NCBI RefSeq assembly: GCF_000718985.1
Contig: NZ_JODL01000010.1
Span: 1-64,000 of the forward strand
Length of the DNA stretch: 64,000 nucleotides
Origin: Streptomyces megasporus
Lineage (GTDB): Bacteria > Actinomycetota > Actinomycetes > Streptomycetales > Streptomycetaceae
Reading direction: 5' to 3'
How positions within the stretch are numbered: position 1 is the stretch's first letter; each line of letters begins with the position of its first letter. The translations under genes and the position numbers were made by a program. Below, piece after piece: positions 16,004 to 26,947 of this stretch. Under the pieces are notes generated by a model, which worked only from the letters and a program-made list of their open reading frames with translations, did no database searches and was not told the DNA's origin.

Positions 16004-16972
16004 CTATCGTACGGAAGGACGCCCGGCGCGGTCCGGCGGGTCCGTCTTGTGCGTCTCACCGTGGTAACGGCCGTCCGCGTCCCGGAGGAAGGCCGTGACG
16101 CCGTCGGCGATGCCGCGGGCCGCGCGCCCCCGCCACTCGGAATCGGTGAACCGCCGGGCCTCGTGGGGATCGCGCATGTTGCCGCACTCCAGGAAGACCT
16201 TGGGCACCCGGGACAGGTTGAGCCCGCCCAGATCGCCACGGGTCACCAGACCGCTGTCGGCCGTGGCGGGGCCCAGGTAGTCCGCCGGTGCGAAACCGGT
16301 CGCCTCGGCGAAGGCGTCGGCCAGGTGCTCGCCCAGCCGGCGTGAGGGACCGACGATCCGCGTGGTGTCGGCGGCCCCCTCCCGCACCCGGGCCGGGAGG
16401 ATCACGTGGAAGCCCCGGTTGCCGGCGGTCGAGCCGTCGGCGTGCACGGAGACCACGGCGTCGGCCCCCGCCTCGTTCCCGGCCCGGGCGCGCTCGTCGA
16501 TGCACGGCCCGTACGGGCGGTCGCCGTCGTGGGTGAACTCCACGGTGGCGCCCCGCTCCTCCAGGATGGCGCGGGCGCGACGCGCGACGTCCAGGGTGAA
16601 CAGCGCCTCCGCGTAACCGGAGTCCGTGGCCGTGCCGGTGGTGTCGCACTCCTTGCGGCCCGTGCCGATGTCGACCCGGCGCGCGATCTCGCGGGTGTGC
16701 TCGCGGTTGTCCGGGTTGTGTCCCGGGTCGAGGACCACCACCGTGCCCCGCAGCAGCAGGCCGTCCCCCGGCCGTCCATCGGAACCCTCCGGCTCCTCTG
16801 GGCCCTTCGACGCGCCGCGCGCCGGTGAGGAGAGGGAGGGGGAGGCCGAGGGGGAGCGTCCGGTTGTCGGGTCCGCGCCCGTCCCTCCCGCCGACCGCCA
16901 GGCCAACCAGCCCGCGAGGCAGACGGGGAGCAGGACCGCGAGGACGATGAACAGCCGTCTGCCGAGGGACAT
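16004..16972 (-). CDS. N-acetylmuramoyl-L-alanine amidase, Amidase_3 type
   Basis: 322 residues with an N-terminal membrane anchor or signal (about 8-28), a Ser/Pro/Gly-rich linker to about residue 72, then an Amidase_3 domain. VVVLDPGHN gives the first zinc His, the second is within VDIGTGRKECD...SGYAEALFTLDVA (Glu), the third is VVSVHADG, and VFLECGNMRDPHEARRF carries the late catalytic Glu. It should act outside the membrane on peptidoglycan. Adjacent to a methyltransferase gene on the same strand (24-base gap), so the two may form a transcript. Confidence 0.88.
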   Translation of the reverse strand: MSLGRRLFIVLAVLLPVCLAGWLAWRSAGGTGADPTTGRSPSASPSLSSPARGASKGPEEPEGSDGRPGDGLLLRGTVVVLDPGHNPDNREHTREIARRVDIGTGRKECDTTGTATDSGYAEALFTLDVARRARAILEERGATVEFTHDGDRPYGPCIDERARAGNEAGADAVVSVHADGSTAGNRGFHVILPARVREGAADTTRIVGPSRRLGEHLADAFAEATGFAPADYLGPATADSGLVTRGDLGGLNLSRVPKVFLECGNMRDPHEARRFTDSEWRGRAARGIADGVTAFLRDADGRYHGETHKTDPPDRAGRPSVR

Positions 16973-16996
16973 GCTCGCAGATCGTAGTGGCGCGGG

Positions 16997-18842
<1,846 letters not shown>

Positions 18843-18874
18843 CGCGTCCGGCCGGTCTCGGCCGTTCGGCGGTG

Positions 18875-19105
18875 CTACCGGCCGCTTCCCTCCTGCCCGC
18901 CGGGGCGGCGGTGACGGCCCTGGGCGGGTACCGTCGCCTCCTCGCCGACGGCGGCCGGCCCTCGGTGCCTGCCCCGGCTCTCGGTGGTCTCGCCGCCCGC
19001 CGCGGCGCCCGTCCCGCCGCCGTTCGCGGGCCGGGACTGGGGCTGGACGTGGGTCTGGGCTTGGGGCTGGACGTGGGTCTGGGTCTGGGGTTGGGTCTGG
19101 GACAT
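18875..19105 (-). CDS. Possible small Gln/Thr-rich protein
   Basis: About 76 residues from an ATG at 19105 (GGAG 9 bases ahead; an in-frame TTG lies at 19111). The first third repeats QTHVQPQ, encoded by a 24-bp DNA repeat that keeps frame; the rest is Gly/Arg-rich with RGRHRG and QGRHRR. There is no membrane segment or known domain. It could be a real small basic protein, or merely a shadow of a repeat. Low confidence. Confidence 0.35.
   Translation of the reverse strand: MSQTQPQTQTHVQPQAQTHVQPQSRPANGGGTGAAAGGETTESRGRHRGPAAVGEEATVPAQGRHRRPGGQEGSGR
19038..19101. repeat. 24-bp tandem repeat, about 2.7 copies
   Basis: Units start with TGGGGCTGGACGTGGGTC; two near-identical copies at 19038-19061 and 19062-19085 plus a partial third. 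The T/G-only bias on the plus strand is striking against the local background. Confidence 0.8.
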
Positions 19106-19164
19106 CGCCAACTACTCCGTGAATCCGGTCGGTTCCCTCCGTACCCGACCGGATCGTAGTAGTT

Positions 19165-20379
19165 CTACGATCTTCGGTCCGCGGCGGTCCGCGACAGCGG
19201 CGCCTGCTGCAGGGGCGTCGGTGCGCGCGCGACCGACCGGAGGGTGAAGACGGTGAACGAGCCGGTCTCCCCCTCCTCCACCGCGGCCCGCGCCGCCGGC
19301 GCGGGCCCGACCTCCTCGACCGTCGGCCTCGGACGCGGACCCGGCAGCGTCTCGGGTTCCGGACGCGACACCGTGATCCGGGCCAGCCCGCACGGCGTGT
19401 GGCCGGTGGAGTACGGCAGCCGCAACTCCCCGTCGACCGTCCACAACCCCGAACCCCGCAGCCACCCCTGCGGAGCCGCCAGGTGCTGCAACCGCCGCTG
19501 CGAGGGCCGCCACACGGCCACCCACGTTCCGTTCGGCCCGTCCACGCGCAGCGCCACCGCGCAGCCCTCCGGCACCAGGGCCTGACCGGGCTGGATGGCG
19601 AACGGGGCCAGCGCCACCCCCTGCGGGCGCAGCGCCTCGGGGAAGCGCACGGGCCGGTGACTGCCGAGCACCCCCCAGCCCAGCCGCGGTTCGCCCGGGG
19701 CGTCGGACCGCACCAGCAGCAGCCCGCTGTCGGGGTCGGCGAGCAGCAGCCGGTCGTCGCTGTCGTCGGTGATCTGCAGCAGGGGGGAGACCTCGCCGCG
19801 CTCCAGGTCGACCACGACGGCCTTCGTCCGGCCGGAGGCGTCGGTGCGGTCCAGCGCCAGCAGCCGCCCCCCGCGATCCAGCCAGGTGCCGCCCGAACAC
19901 CGGCCGGGCACCTCGGCCACCGGCTCCGGGCCGTAGGGGCCGCCGTGCACCAGCCACACCGCCGTGCTGTTCGCGCCGGCCCGGCCGGGGGAGAGCGCGT
20001 ACGCCGACAGGCCGCCCGGAGCGGGCGGCAGCAGCGTCAGCCGCTCCGACTCCACCGAGCCGAGGTGGAGCTCGCCGGTGCACGGGCCGGTGGGGTAGAG
20101 CAGCGCGAGGTGGTGCCGGTCGGCGGCCCTGCGGCAGATCAGCACCCGCCCGTCGGGCAGCGGCAGCACCTGGGTGCCGGGCCCCTCCGGCCGGGGCCCC
20201 GGCAGCGGCACCGCGTACGGCTCGGGGCCGTCCAGCGTCCACCGCTCGGGAGTCCACCCCCCGCCCCCCTCGGCCACCGCGAGCCTGGCCGCGTAGGAGC
20301 CGTCCGCGGCGATCGTGAAGCCGGTGTACGCCGCTCTCCCGCCGTCACCCGGAACGGTGTCGACAGCACAGACTGTCAT
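19165..20379 (-). CDS. Conserved protein, probable beta-propeller, function unknown
   Basis: 404 residues from the ATG at 20379 with GGAGGT upstream; the longer frame to 20622 lacks support. The sequence is a succession of short beta-rich segments with turn motifs (PLPDGRVLICRR, LDRGGRLLALDRTD, ADPDSGLLLVRSD, VWRPSQRRLQHLA), suggesting a propeller fold. I see no catalytic motif and no signal peptide, so it is probably cytoplasmic. It is divergent from the Nif3 gene and, as I recall, keeps this place next to that housekeeping block in Streptomyces. No function is assigned. Confidence 0.72.
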   Translation of the reverse strand: MTVCAVDTVPGDGGRAAYTGFTIAADGSYAARLAVAEGGGGWTPERWTLDGPEPYAVPLPGPRPEGPGTQVLPLPDGRVLICRRAADRHHLALLYPTGPCTGELHLGSVESERLTLLPPAPGGLSAYALSPGRAGANSTAVWLVHGGPYGPEPVAEVPGRCSGGTWLDRGGRLLALDRTDASGRTKAVVVDLERGEVSPLLQITDDSDDRLLLADPDSGLLLVRSDAPGEPRLGWGVLGSHRPVRFPEALRPQGVALAPFAIQPGQALVPEGCAVALRVDGPNGTWVAVWRPSQRRLQHLAAPQGWLRGSGLWTVDGELRLPYSTGHTPCGLARITVSRPEPETLPGPRPRPTVEEVGPAPAARAAVEEGETGSFTVFTLRSVARAPTPLQQAPLSRTAADRRS

Positions 20380-20599
20380 CGACCAATCACCTCCGGTAGT
20401 GAAGCTAGTTTTCGTGTTCCCGGCCGGGCGGCACGAGTCGGGAGCCTTCACACGTTCGGGGGACGGCGGACGGAATCGCCGGGGACGCCGGTGCGCGATG
20501 TGCTCCACCCGGCGGTGAGACGGCGCGCCCCGCCGGGCCCCGGAGCGGCCGGACCTCCGGCCCGACGCGCCGGGGCGGACGGAAGGTAACCTCTCACCC

Positions 20600-21484
20600 G
20601 TGCCTGCACTCTCCGATGTCATCGCCGCACTCGACGACCTGTGGCCCCCCGAGCGGGCCGAACAATGGGACGCCGTCGGAACGGTCTGCGGAGACCCCGA
20701 CGCCGAGGTGAACCGGGTGCTGATCGCCGTCGACCCCGTTCAGGAGATCGCCGACGAGGCGGTGGAACTCGGCGCCGACCTGCTCCTCACCCACCACCCC
20801 CTCTACCTGCGCGGCACCGACACGGTCTGGGCCGGCACCTTCAAGGGGCGCGTCGTCCACACCCTGATCCGGAACGACGTCGCCCTGCACGTCGCCCACA
20901 CCAACGCCGACCGCGCCGACCCCGGCGTCTCCGACGCCCTCGCCGGAGCCATCGGCCTGCGGATCGTGGCGCCGCTGGTGCCCGACCCCACCGACGCGGA
21001 CGGACGCCGCGGGCTCGGCCGGATCTGCGAACTGGACGCGCCCGAGCCGCTGGCCCGCTTCGCGCGGCGGGTGGCCGACGCCCTGCCCGCCACCGCGCAG
21101 GGCATCAGGGCCGCCGGCGACCCCGACCGCCCGATCCGCACGGTCGCGGTCTGCGGCGGCTCCGGCGACAGCCTCTTCGACGAGGTGCGGGCCGCCGGCG
21201 TCGACGCCTACGTCACCGCCGACCTGCGGCACCACCCGGCCTCCGAGGCCGTCCAGCACGCCGCCCTCACCGGGGGACCGGCGCTGGTGGACGCCGCGCA
21301 CTGGGCCACCGAGTGGCCCTGGTGCGAGCAGGCCGCCGCCCAGCTCGACGAGGTGTCGCGGCGGCACGGCTGGAACCTGCGCGTCCACGTCTCCCGGACC
21401 GCCACCGACCCCTGGACCACCCACGCGGCGTCCGCCCCCGCCGACGGCGCCGCACCCACCACCCACACAGGAGCCCCCAACTGA
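20600..21484 (+). CDS. Nif3-like dinuclear metal centre protein
   Basis: 294 residues, GTG start. The family's metal ligands are visible: LLTHHPLYLRG near residue 72, HVAHTNAD near 98, a late DAAHWATEW near 230 supplying His and Glu. Family members (YbgI/NIF3) are ring-shaped hexamers with a two-metal site, sometimes annotated as GTP cyclohydrolase I type 2, but the reaction is not settled. A Pro/Thr-rich tail ends the protein. It overlaps the zinc-ribbon gene by 4 bases, and the RNase H/phosphatase gene follows, so the three are one transcript. Confidence 0.9.
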   Translation: MPALSDVIAALDDLWPPERAEQWDAVGTVCGDPDAEVNRVLIAVDPVQEIADEAVELGADLLLTHHPLYLRGTDTVWAGTFKGRVVHTLIRNDVALHVAHTNADRADPGVSDALAGAIGLRIVAPLVPDPTDADGRRGLGRICELDAPEPLARFARRVADALPATAQGIRAAGDPDRPIRTVAVCGGSGDSLFDEVRAAGVDAYVTADLRHHPASEAVQHAALTGGPALVDAAHWATEWPWCEQAAAQLDEVSRRHGWNLRVHVSRTATDPWTTHAASAPADGAAPTTHTGAPN

Positions 21485-22224
21485 ACGCCGAGCCAGCCGA
21501 CCAGATCCGTCTCCTCGACGTCCAGGCCCTCGACCTGCGGCTCACCCAGCTCGCGCACCGGCGCAAGAACCTGCCCGAGCACGCCGAACTCGAGAGCCTG
21601 AACGCCGACTTCGCCCAGGTGCGCGACCTGCTGATCGCCGCCCAGACGGAGGAGAGCGACACCGCCCGCGAGCAGACCAAGGCGGAACAGGACGTGGACC
21701 AGGTCCGCAAGCGCGCCGCCCGCGACCAGGAGCGGCTCGACTCCGGAGCGATCACCTCCCCCAAGGACCTGGAGAACCTCCAGCGGGAGATCGCCTCCCT
21801 CGCCAGGCGCCAGAGCGATCTGGAGGACGTCGTCCTGGAGATCATGGAGCGCCGCGAGGCCGCCCAGGAGCGGGTCGCGGAGCTGACGCGGCGGGTCGAG
21901 TCCGTCCAGTCCAGGATCGACGACGCGACGGCGCGGCGCGACGCCGCGCTGGAGGAGATCGACGCCGAGACCGCCACGGTCACCAAGGAGCGCGAGGTCG
22001 TGGCCGGCGCGGTCCCGGCCGACCTGATCAAGCTCTACGACAAGCTCCGCGAGCAGCACGGCGGCGTCGGCGCGGCCCGCCTCTACCAGCGGCGCTGCGA
22101 GGGCTGCCGCCTGGAGTTGAACATCACCGAGATCAACGAGATCCGTCAGGCCCCGGCGAACTCGGTGACGCGCTGCGAGAACTGCCGCCGCATCCTGGTC
22201 CGCACCCCCGAGTCCGGCCTGTGA
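21481..22224 (+). CDS. C4 zinc-ribbon, coiled-coil protein with apparent CTG start
   Basis: 247 residues. An N-terminal two-thirds of heptad-rich coiled coil (about 10-175) is followed by a C4 zinc ribbon: RRCEGCRLEL and VTRCENCRRIL. Homologues I remember begin (M)NAxPADQIRLLDVQ, which puts the start at the CTG at 21481, overlapping the Nif3 stop (CTGA) with GGAG 8 bases before it. No ATG, GTG or TTG occurs in frame until about 45 codons later, inside the conserved coiled coil, so CTG is the likely initiator. The protein family is thought to bind nucleic acid; function unproven. Confidence 0.88.
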   Translation: MNAEPADQIRLLDVQALDLRLTQLAHRRKNLPEHAELESLNADFAQVRDLLIAAQTEESDTAREQTKAEQDVDQVRKRAARDQERLDSGAITSPKDLENLQREIASLARRQSDLEDVVLEIMERREAAQERVAELTRRVESVQSRIDDATARRDAALEEIDAETATVTKEREVVAGAVPADLIKLYDKLREQHGGVGAARLYQRRCEGCRLELNITEINEIRQAPANSVTRCENCRRILVRTPESGL

Positions 22225-23552
22225 TGACGGGTTCTCCCGCGTCCCCTCCCACGTCCCGACGCTCCTTCGTCGTCGAGGCCGACGGCGGCTCCCGCGGCAA
22301 CCCCGGCCCGGCCGGGTACGGCGCGGTGGTCCGCGACGCCCGGACGGGACAGGCCCTGGCGGAGACGGCCGAGTACATCGGCACCGCCACCAACAACGTC
22401 GCCGAGTACCGCGGCCTGATCGCGGGCCTGCGCGCGGCCCACGCGCTCGACCCGGAGGCGACGGTGCGGGTCCGGATGGACTCCAAGCTGGTCGTTGAGC
22501 AGATGTCGGGCCGCTGGAAGATCAAGCACCCCGACCTGCGTCCCCTGGCGGTGGAGGCCGCCTCGATCCTCCCGCCCGACGCCGTCTCCTACGAGTGGAT
22601 CCCACGCGAGCGGAACGGCCACGCGGACCGGCTGGCCAACGAGGCCATGGACGCCGGCCGCCGCGGCGAGACCTGGCAGCCGTCCGCCTCGACGGCGGAA
22701 CTCGCCGCGCGGGACGCCGACGCCCTCGCCGAGGCCGCCCCGGCGACCCCCGAGAGCTCCGCCGAGGCACGGGCCGCGGCCCGCGACGCCGTGCGGCGGG
22801 CCGCGCGGGGCGACGCCTCCCGCCCCGGCGGGACGGCGCCGGACCCGACACGGGACACCGGAGCCGACCCCACGGCCCTCCCCGAGGAGACCGAGCCGAA
22901 GACCCCCTCCATGGGCTGGGGCCCCTCCCTCGACGCCCCCACCACCCTGGTGCTGCTGCGGCACGGCGAGACCCCCCTCACCCCCCTCAAGAAGTTCTCC
23001 GGCAGCGGCGGCACCGACCCCGCCCTGTCGGAGGTCGGACTGCGGCAGGCCGAGGCCGTCGCCGCCGCGCTCGCGGCGCGCGGCACCGTCCAGGACGTGG
23101 TCAGCTCGCCGCTCACCCGCTGCCGGCAGACGGCCGGGATCGTCGCCGAACGGCTCGGGTTGAAGGTCGAGATCGACGAGGACCTGCGCGAGACCGACTT
23201 CGGCGCCTGGGAGGGACTGAGCTTCGCCGAGGCGCGCGAACGCCACCCGGACGACCTGAACGCCTGGCTCGCCGACCCCGAGGCGCCCCCCACCGGCGGC
23301 GAGTCCTTCGCCGCCGTCACCCGCCGCGTGGAGCGCGCCCTGGACCGGATCCTCGCCCGCTACCCGGGCCGGACGGTGCTGGTGGTCTCCCACGTCACGC
23401 CCGTCAAGGTGCTGGTGCGGCTGGCACTGGGCGCGCCGCCCGAGTCGCTGTTCCGGATGGAGCTGTCGGCCGCCTCCCTGTCGGCGGTGGCCCACTACCC
23501 GGACGGCAACGCCTCGGTGCGACTCTTCAACGACACGAGCCACCTGCGCTGA
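22224..23552 (+). CDS. Bifunctional ribonuclease HI / acid phosphatase
   Basis: 442 residues from the ATG overlapping the upstream stop (a GTG one codon earlier is possible). The N-terminal RNase HI domain (about 12-145) has the four carboxylates: EADGGSRGNPG, AEYRGLIAGL, RMDSKLV, HADRLANEAMD. An Ala/Thr/Pro linker (about 150-230) leads to a histidine phosphatase domain with LVLLRHGETPL, SSPLTRCRQTA, E in DFGAWEG and the late VVSHVTPVK. It degrades RNA in RNA/DNA hybrids; the phosphatase half may dephosphorylate cobalamin-pathway or sugar phosphates, as a CobC-like activity has been reported for related fusions. Third gene of the Nif3 transcript. Confidence 0.92.
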   Translation: MTGSPASPPTSRRSFVVEADGGSRGNPGPAGYGAVVRDARTGQALAETAEYIGTATNNVAEYRGLIAGLRAAHALDPEATVRVRMDSKLVVEQMSGRWKIKHPDLRPLAVEAASILPPDAVSYEWIPRERNGHADRLANEAMDAGRRGETWQPSASTAELAARDADALAEAAPATPESSAEARAAARDAVRRAARGDASRPGGTAPDPTRDTGADPTALPEETEPKTPSMGWGPSLDAPTTLVLLRHGETPLTPLKKFSGSGGTDPALSEVGLRQAEAVAAALAARGTVQDVVSSPLTRCRQTAGIVAERLGLKVEIDEDLRETDFGAWEGLSFAEARERHPDDLNAWLADPEAPPTGGESFAAVTRRVERALDRILARYPGRTVLVVSHVTPVKVLVRLALGAPPESLFRMELSAASLSAVAHYPDGNASVRLFNDTSHLR

Positions 23553-23566
23553 GACGCGCCGGGACG

Positions 23567-23602
23567 GACGCCGGGACGGACGCCGGGACGGACGCCGGGA
23601 CG
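23567..23602. repeat. 12-bp tandem repeat, three full copies
   Basis: Three perfect copies of GACGCCGGGACG, with a partial fourth on the left, lie between the RNase H/phosphatase stop and its terminator. Confidence 0.85.
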
Positions 23603-23605
23603 GAC

Positions 23606-23631
23606 GGGGGCCGGCGCGTCCGCCGGCCCCC
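23606..23631. terminator. Bidirectional terminator
   Basis: A perfect 11-bp stem (GGGGGCCGGCG / CGCCGGCCCCC) with loop CGTC separates the convergent RNase H/phosphatase and yaaA genes. Confidence 0.78.
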
Positions 23632-23646
23632 GTCCGCCGGCCCCGC

Positions 23647-24444
23647 TCACAGCTCGGTGACCACCACGTCCAGCCGCCAGGGCGTCCCGCCCCGCGCGGG
23701 CGGCTCGCCCTCCACCGTGTACCCCAGCCCGCGCAGCGCCTCGGCCAGCTCCGCCGGGCCGGCCGGCTCCTCGCCCGCCCGGAGCAGGGCACGGACGATC
23801 CGCCCCTTGGTGGCCTTGTTGAAGTGGCTCACCACCGACCGCTTCTCCACTCCGTCGACGATCTTCGACTGGAGCACCCGCACGGTCGCGGTGCGCTCGG
23901 CGAGCCGGCCCGTGGGCTTCCACATCGCCCCGTACGCCGACGACCGCAGGTCCAGCACCAGCCCGTCGCCCGCCGCCTCGGGCAGCACCGCCGCCAGCGG
24001 CTCCCGCCAGTACCGGCCCAGACTCCCCAGCCCCGGCAGCCTCACCCCGCCCGAGCAGCGGTAGGGCGGGACCGGGTCGGTGATCCGCACCGCGCCCCAC
24101 AGCCCCGAGAACACCAGCAGCCGGCGCTCGGCCCGCTCCCGCGCCGCCGCGTCCAGCCCGGCCAGGTCCAGCGCGTCGTAGAGCACGCCGGTGTAGACCT
24201 CCCCGGCGGGCAGCGTCGGAGCCGTCCGCAGCGCGGCGTTCCGGGCCACCTCACCGCGCAAACCCTCGCTCAGCCCGAGCACCTCCCGCGCCTTCTCCTC
24301 GTCGGCCGAGCAGAGCTCCACCAACTCGTCCAGCACCGCCTCGCGGGCGGACGTCAACCCCGGCAGCGACAGCGCGCCCAGGTCGAGCGCGGGACCAAAG
24401 GCGCCGGTGGCCTTCCCCTCGGACGGTGGCAGCAGCACGAGCAC
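23647..24444 (-). CDS. yaaA: YaaA-family peroxide-stress protein (DUF328)
   Basis: 265 residues from a GTG at 24444 (GGAG 7 bases ahead). Starts VLVLLPPSEGKA, the family hallmark; LRTAPTLPAGEVYTGVLYDAL, LLVFSGLWGAVR and VVSHFNKATKGRIVRAL also match. In E. coli the protein lowers free iron and damage during H2O2 stress and it has a DNA-binding helix-hairpin-helix-like fold. Monocistronic and close to the expected length. Family assignment is firm; physiological role in actinomycetes is inferred. Confidence 0.88.
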   Translation of the reverse strand: MLVLLPPSEGKATGAFGPALDLGALSLPGLTSAREAVLDELVELCSADEEKAREVLGLSEGLRGEVARNAALRTAPTLPAGEVYTGVLYDALDLAGLDAAARERAERRLLVFSGLWGAVRITDPVPPYRCSGGVRLPGLGSLGRYWREPLAAVLPEAAGDGLVLDLRSSAYGAMWKPTGRLAERTATVRVLQSKIVDGVEKRSVVSHFNKATKGRIVRALLRAGEEPAGPAELAEALRGLGYTVEGEPPARGGTPWRLDVVVTEL

Positions 24445-24573
24445 GGTGGGACTCCTCACAGGGCGGTACACGCGCCGCACACACCGGCGCGGTCAGCAGC
24501 GTACGTCCGCCGCATGGACGCACCGATTCCGGATGCCGGTGTCGGCCCCCGGCGACACGGCAAGTCGAGCAGG

Positions 24574-25940
24574 ATGAAACGCTTCCGAACCTCCGGGACA
24601 CCCCAGGCCGAGAAGGCCCGCCACCCCCTGTGGACGTGGCCCGCCACAGGAGGGGTCTGCGCCCTCGTCGCGGCACTGGCGCTGGCCCGGATCAGGCCCG
24701 AGCGCGGCACGCCGCTCTCCGTCCTGTGGCCCGGCGACACCGACTCCGCCTCCACGGCGCTACAGGTGCTGGCGACCGGGGCCGTCACGGTGACCACCGT
24801 GGCGTTCAGCATCACCGTGGTGACGCTGCAACTCGCCTCGCAGCAGTTCTCCCCGCGCCTGCTGCGGCGGTACGCGCGCGACCGGACCATCAAGGCCGTC
24901 CTGACCGTGCTGATCGCGACGGCCGTGTTCACCCTGACGACCCTCGCCTTCCTGGACGCGAAGCGGCCGGTGCCCGCCGTCGCGCTGTTCTGCGCGGCCT
25001 CGCTCGGCATCGCCTCCCTGGCCGCCGTGCTGGGATTCCTGACCCACATCGTCCGCGAGGTGCGGGTGGACTCCATGATGCTGTCGGTCCACGACGAGAC
25101 CGACGAGGCGATCGGGATGTTCTACCCCGCCCGCACCGATCCGCCCCGGCGCTCCCCGGACGACCCGGGCCTGGACCGGACGCCCGGCACGACGGCGCAC
25201 GGGCGGAACAGCGGCTTCGTGCGGCTGGTCCGTGTCGACGAACTCGTGGAACGGGCCCGCCGGGACGGCGCCGTGGTGCGGCTCCTCGTCCGCCCCGGCG
25301 ATCTGGTCGTCTCCGGCAATCCCGTCGCCACCGTGTGGGCACGCGACCCCTCCACCGGGGCCCTGAGCCCGTACCCCGACGAGGCCGGCGCCGCCGACCT
25401 GGTCGGCGACGCCCTGGTGCTCGGCTACGAGCGGACCCTGGACCAGGACGTGGCCTCGGCTTCCGCCAGTTGGAGGACATCGCGGTCAAGGCGGTGGCAC
25501 CGGGGAACAACGACCCGCAGACCGCCTGCACCGCCGTGGGACACATGGCCGACCTGCTGGTGAGGCTCGCCGGAAGCCGCCTGGGGCCGACCGTGCACGA
25601 GGACCCGGACGGTGTGGGGCGGGCGGTCGTACCGGACCGCGACCTGCGGTACTACCTCGACCTGGCCTGCGGGCAGCTACGGCGCTACGCGGCCGCCGAG
25701 CCCACCGTCCTGGTGGCCCTGCTGCGCATGCTGCGCGACCTGGCGGTGGCCGTGCGCGACGAGGAGGACGCGGCCGAGGTGCGGCGCGCGGCGGACACGG
25801 TCCGGGACACCCTGGCGCCCTCCGTCCACACCGGGGACGCGGAACAGGTCCACGACCTGCACCGACGCGTCATGACGGCGTTGGCGGGCCGGACGGTCGA
25901 GGCCTACCTGGACCGCAGCGGCGAGACGCGGTCGGTGTAG
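24574..25940 (+). pseudogene. DUF2254 membrane protein gene with a one-base frameshift
   Basis: From the ATG at 24574 (or 24514) a DUF2254 protein is encoded with four membrane segments (about residues 20-40, 60-85, 105-125, 130-155) followed by a soluble region with VRLVRVDELVERARRDGAVV. Homology leaves this frame near 25456 after DQDVA and resumes in the next frame as GFRQLEDIAVKA, continuing to 25940 with GNNDPQTACTAVGHMADLL. The DNA reads GTGGCCTCGGCTTCCGC where family logic wants GCC TTC GGC TTC, so one T is missing. The unshifted frame stops about 35 codons later. Either a recent loss of function or a sequencing error; the rest is intact. Confidence 0.82.
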
Positions 25941-26020
25941 CGGTCGGTGTGGCGGCCGGCGCCGCGCCGAACGGGCTCGAAGAGGTACACGAACCTCGCG
26001 GGGCGAGCCCCCGGCGCCTG

Positions 26021-26081
26021 CCCGACGGACGCACGGGCCCGGATCCCGTTCGGGGAGGTCCGGGCCCGTGCGTCCGTCGGG
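26021..26081. terminator. Strong bidirectional terminator
   Basis: A perfect 23-bp stem (left arm 26021-26043, beginning CCCGACGGACGCACG; right arm 26059-26081) with a 15-base loop lies between the convergent DUF2254 gene and the membrane-protein gene at 26084. Confidence 0.85.
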
Positions 26082-26083
26082 GG

Positions 26084-26947
26084 TCAGCCGGTGGGCAGGG
26101 CTCGTCGTCCGGCCGTCCCCCGCAGCGCGGCGACCGCCGCCCGCGGATCGTCGGCACAGAACCGCAGCACCCGCGCCCGCTCCCGGCCGCCGAGCGGACG
26201 GACGATCTCCACCGGCGCGTCCAGCTCCACCGTCACCGTCGTCCGGCCGCCCACCGCCAGGTCCATCACCCCGTCCACGACCCGCAGCAGCCGCCCGTCG
26301 GGGCAGTGCTGCTCGACCCGCGCCGAGGCGATCCGCCCCGCCGGCACCCGCACGTCCACCAGCGCGCCGTACCGCACCCGCAGCGAACCGTCCGCGCCCA
26401 CCACGTGCGGACGCACCACGCAGGCCGCGTGGAGGCCCAGCACCAGCACCACGGCCCACACGTCCAGCACCAGCACCACCAGGTGCGCGGTCGGCCACCG
26501 GGTCAGCAGCAGACTCATCGCCACCGTCTCCACGACGGTCACGAACAGCAGCCCGTACATCATCGGCGCCTGCTCGCCCGCGTACCGCACGGCCGTGTCG
26601 CCCGCGCCCACCCCGTGCGGACGCCGGGCCGCCCACCGGACCAGGCTCGCCACCACCCGCAGCTCGTGGAGGACCAGTCGCCGCACCGGGGCGGGCACGG
26701 CCGCCCGCAGGGCCGCGCGCGCCGCCTCCCGACCGGTCGATCCCCCGCGCCGCGCCGCCCGCCAGGCACGCGCCGACACCGTCGCCTCCACGGCGAGCAC
26801 GCACCCCACCAGCGCCTCGGCGGCCACGACCACCGGCGCCGGCACCCGCACCCCGGCCACCAGGCAGACGACCAGCCCCAGCTCCACCGGCACCACCGCG
26901 CACACCCCCCACCGCGCGACCCGGCGCGCGGCCCGCCCCCGGCTCAC
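26084..26947 (-). CDS. Membrane protein of unknown function
   Basis: 287 residues. Four hydrophobic segments lie at about 12-32, 36-56, 128-148 and 150-175; between the two pairs is a basic region with RRLVLHELRVVASLVRW. The C-terminal 110 residues (VRPHVVGADGSLRVRYGALVDVRVPAGRIASARVE) look like a small bacterial PH-type or beta-rich domain. The gene starts within the stop of the upstream MerR gene (4-base overlap), so it is probably controlled with, and perhaps by, that regulator. Confidence 0.72.
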   Translation of the reverse strand: MSRGRAARRVARWGVCAVVPVELGLVVCLVAGVRVPAPVVVAAEALVGCVLAVEATVSARAWRAARRGGSTGREAARAALRAAVPAPVRRLVLHELRVVASLVRWAARRPHGVGAGDTAVRYAGEQAPMMYGLLFVTVVETVAMSLLLTRWPTAHLVVLVLDVWAVVLVLGLHAACVVRPHVVGADGSLRVRYGALVDVRVPAGRIASARVEQHCPDGRLLRVVDGVMDLAVGGRTTVTVELDAPVEIVRPLGGRERARVLRFCADDPRAAVAALRGTAGRRALPTG

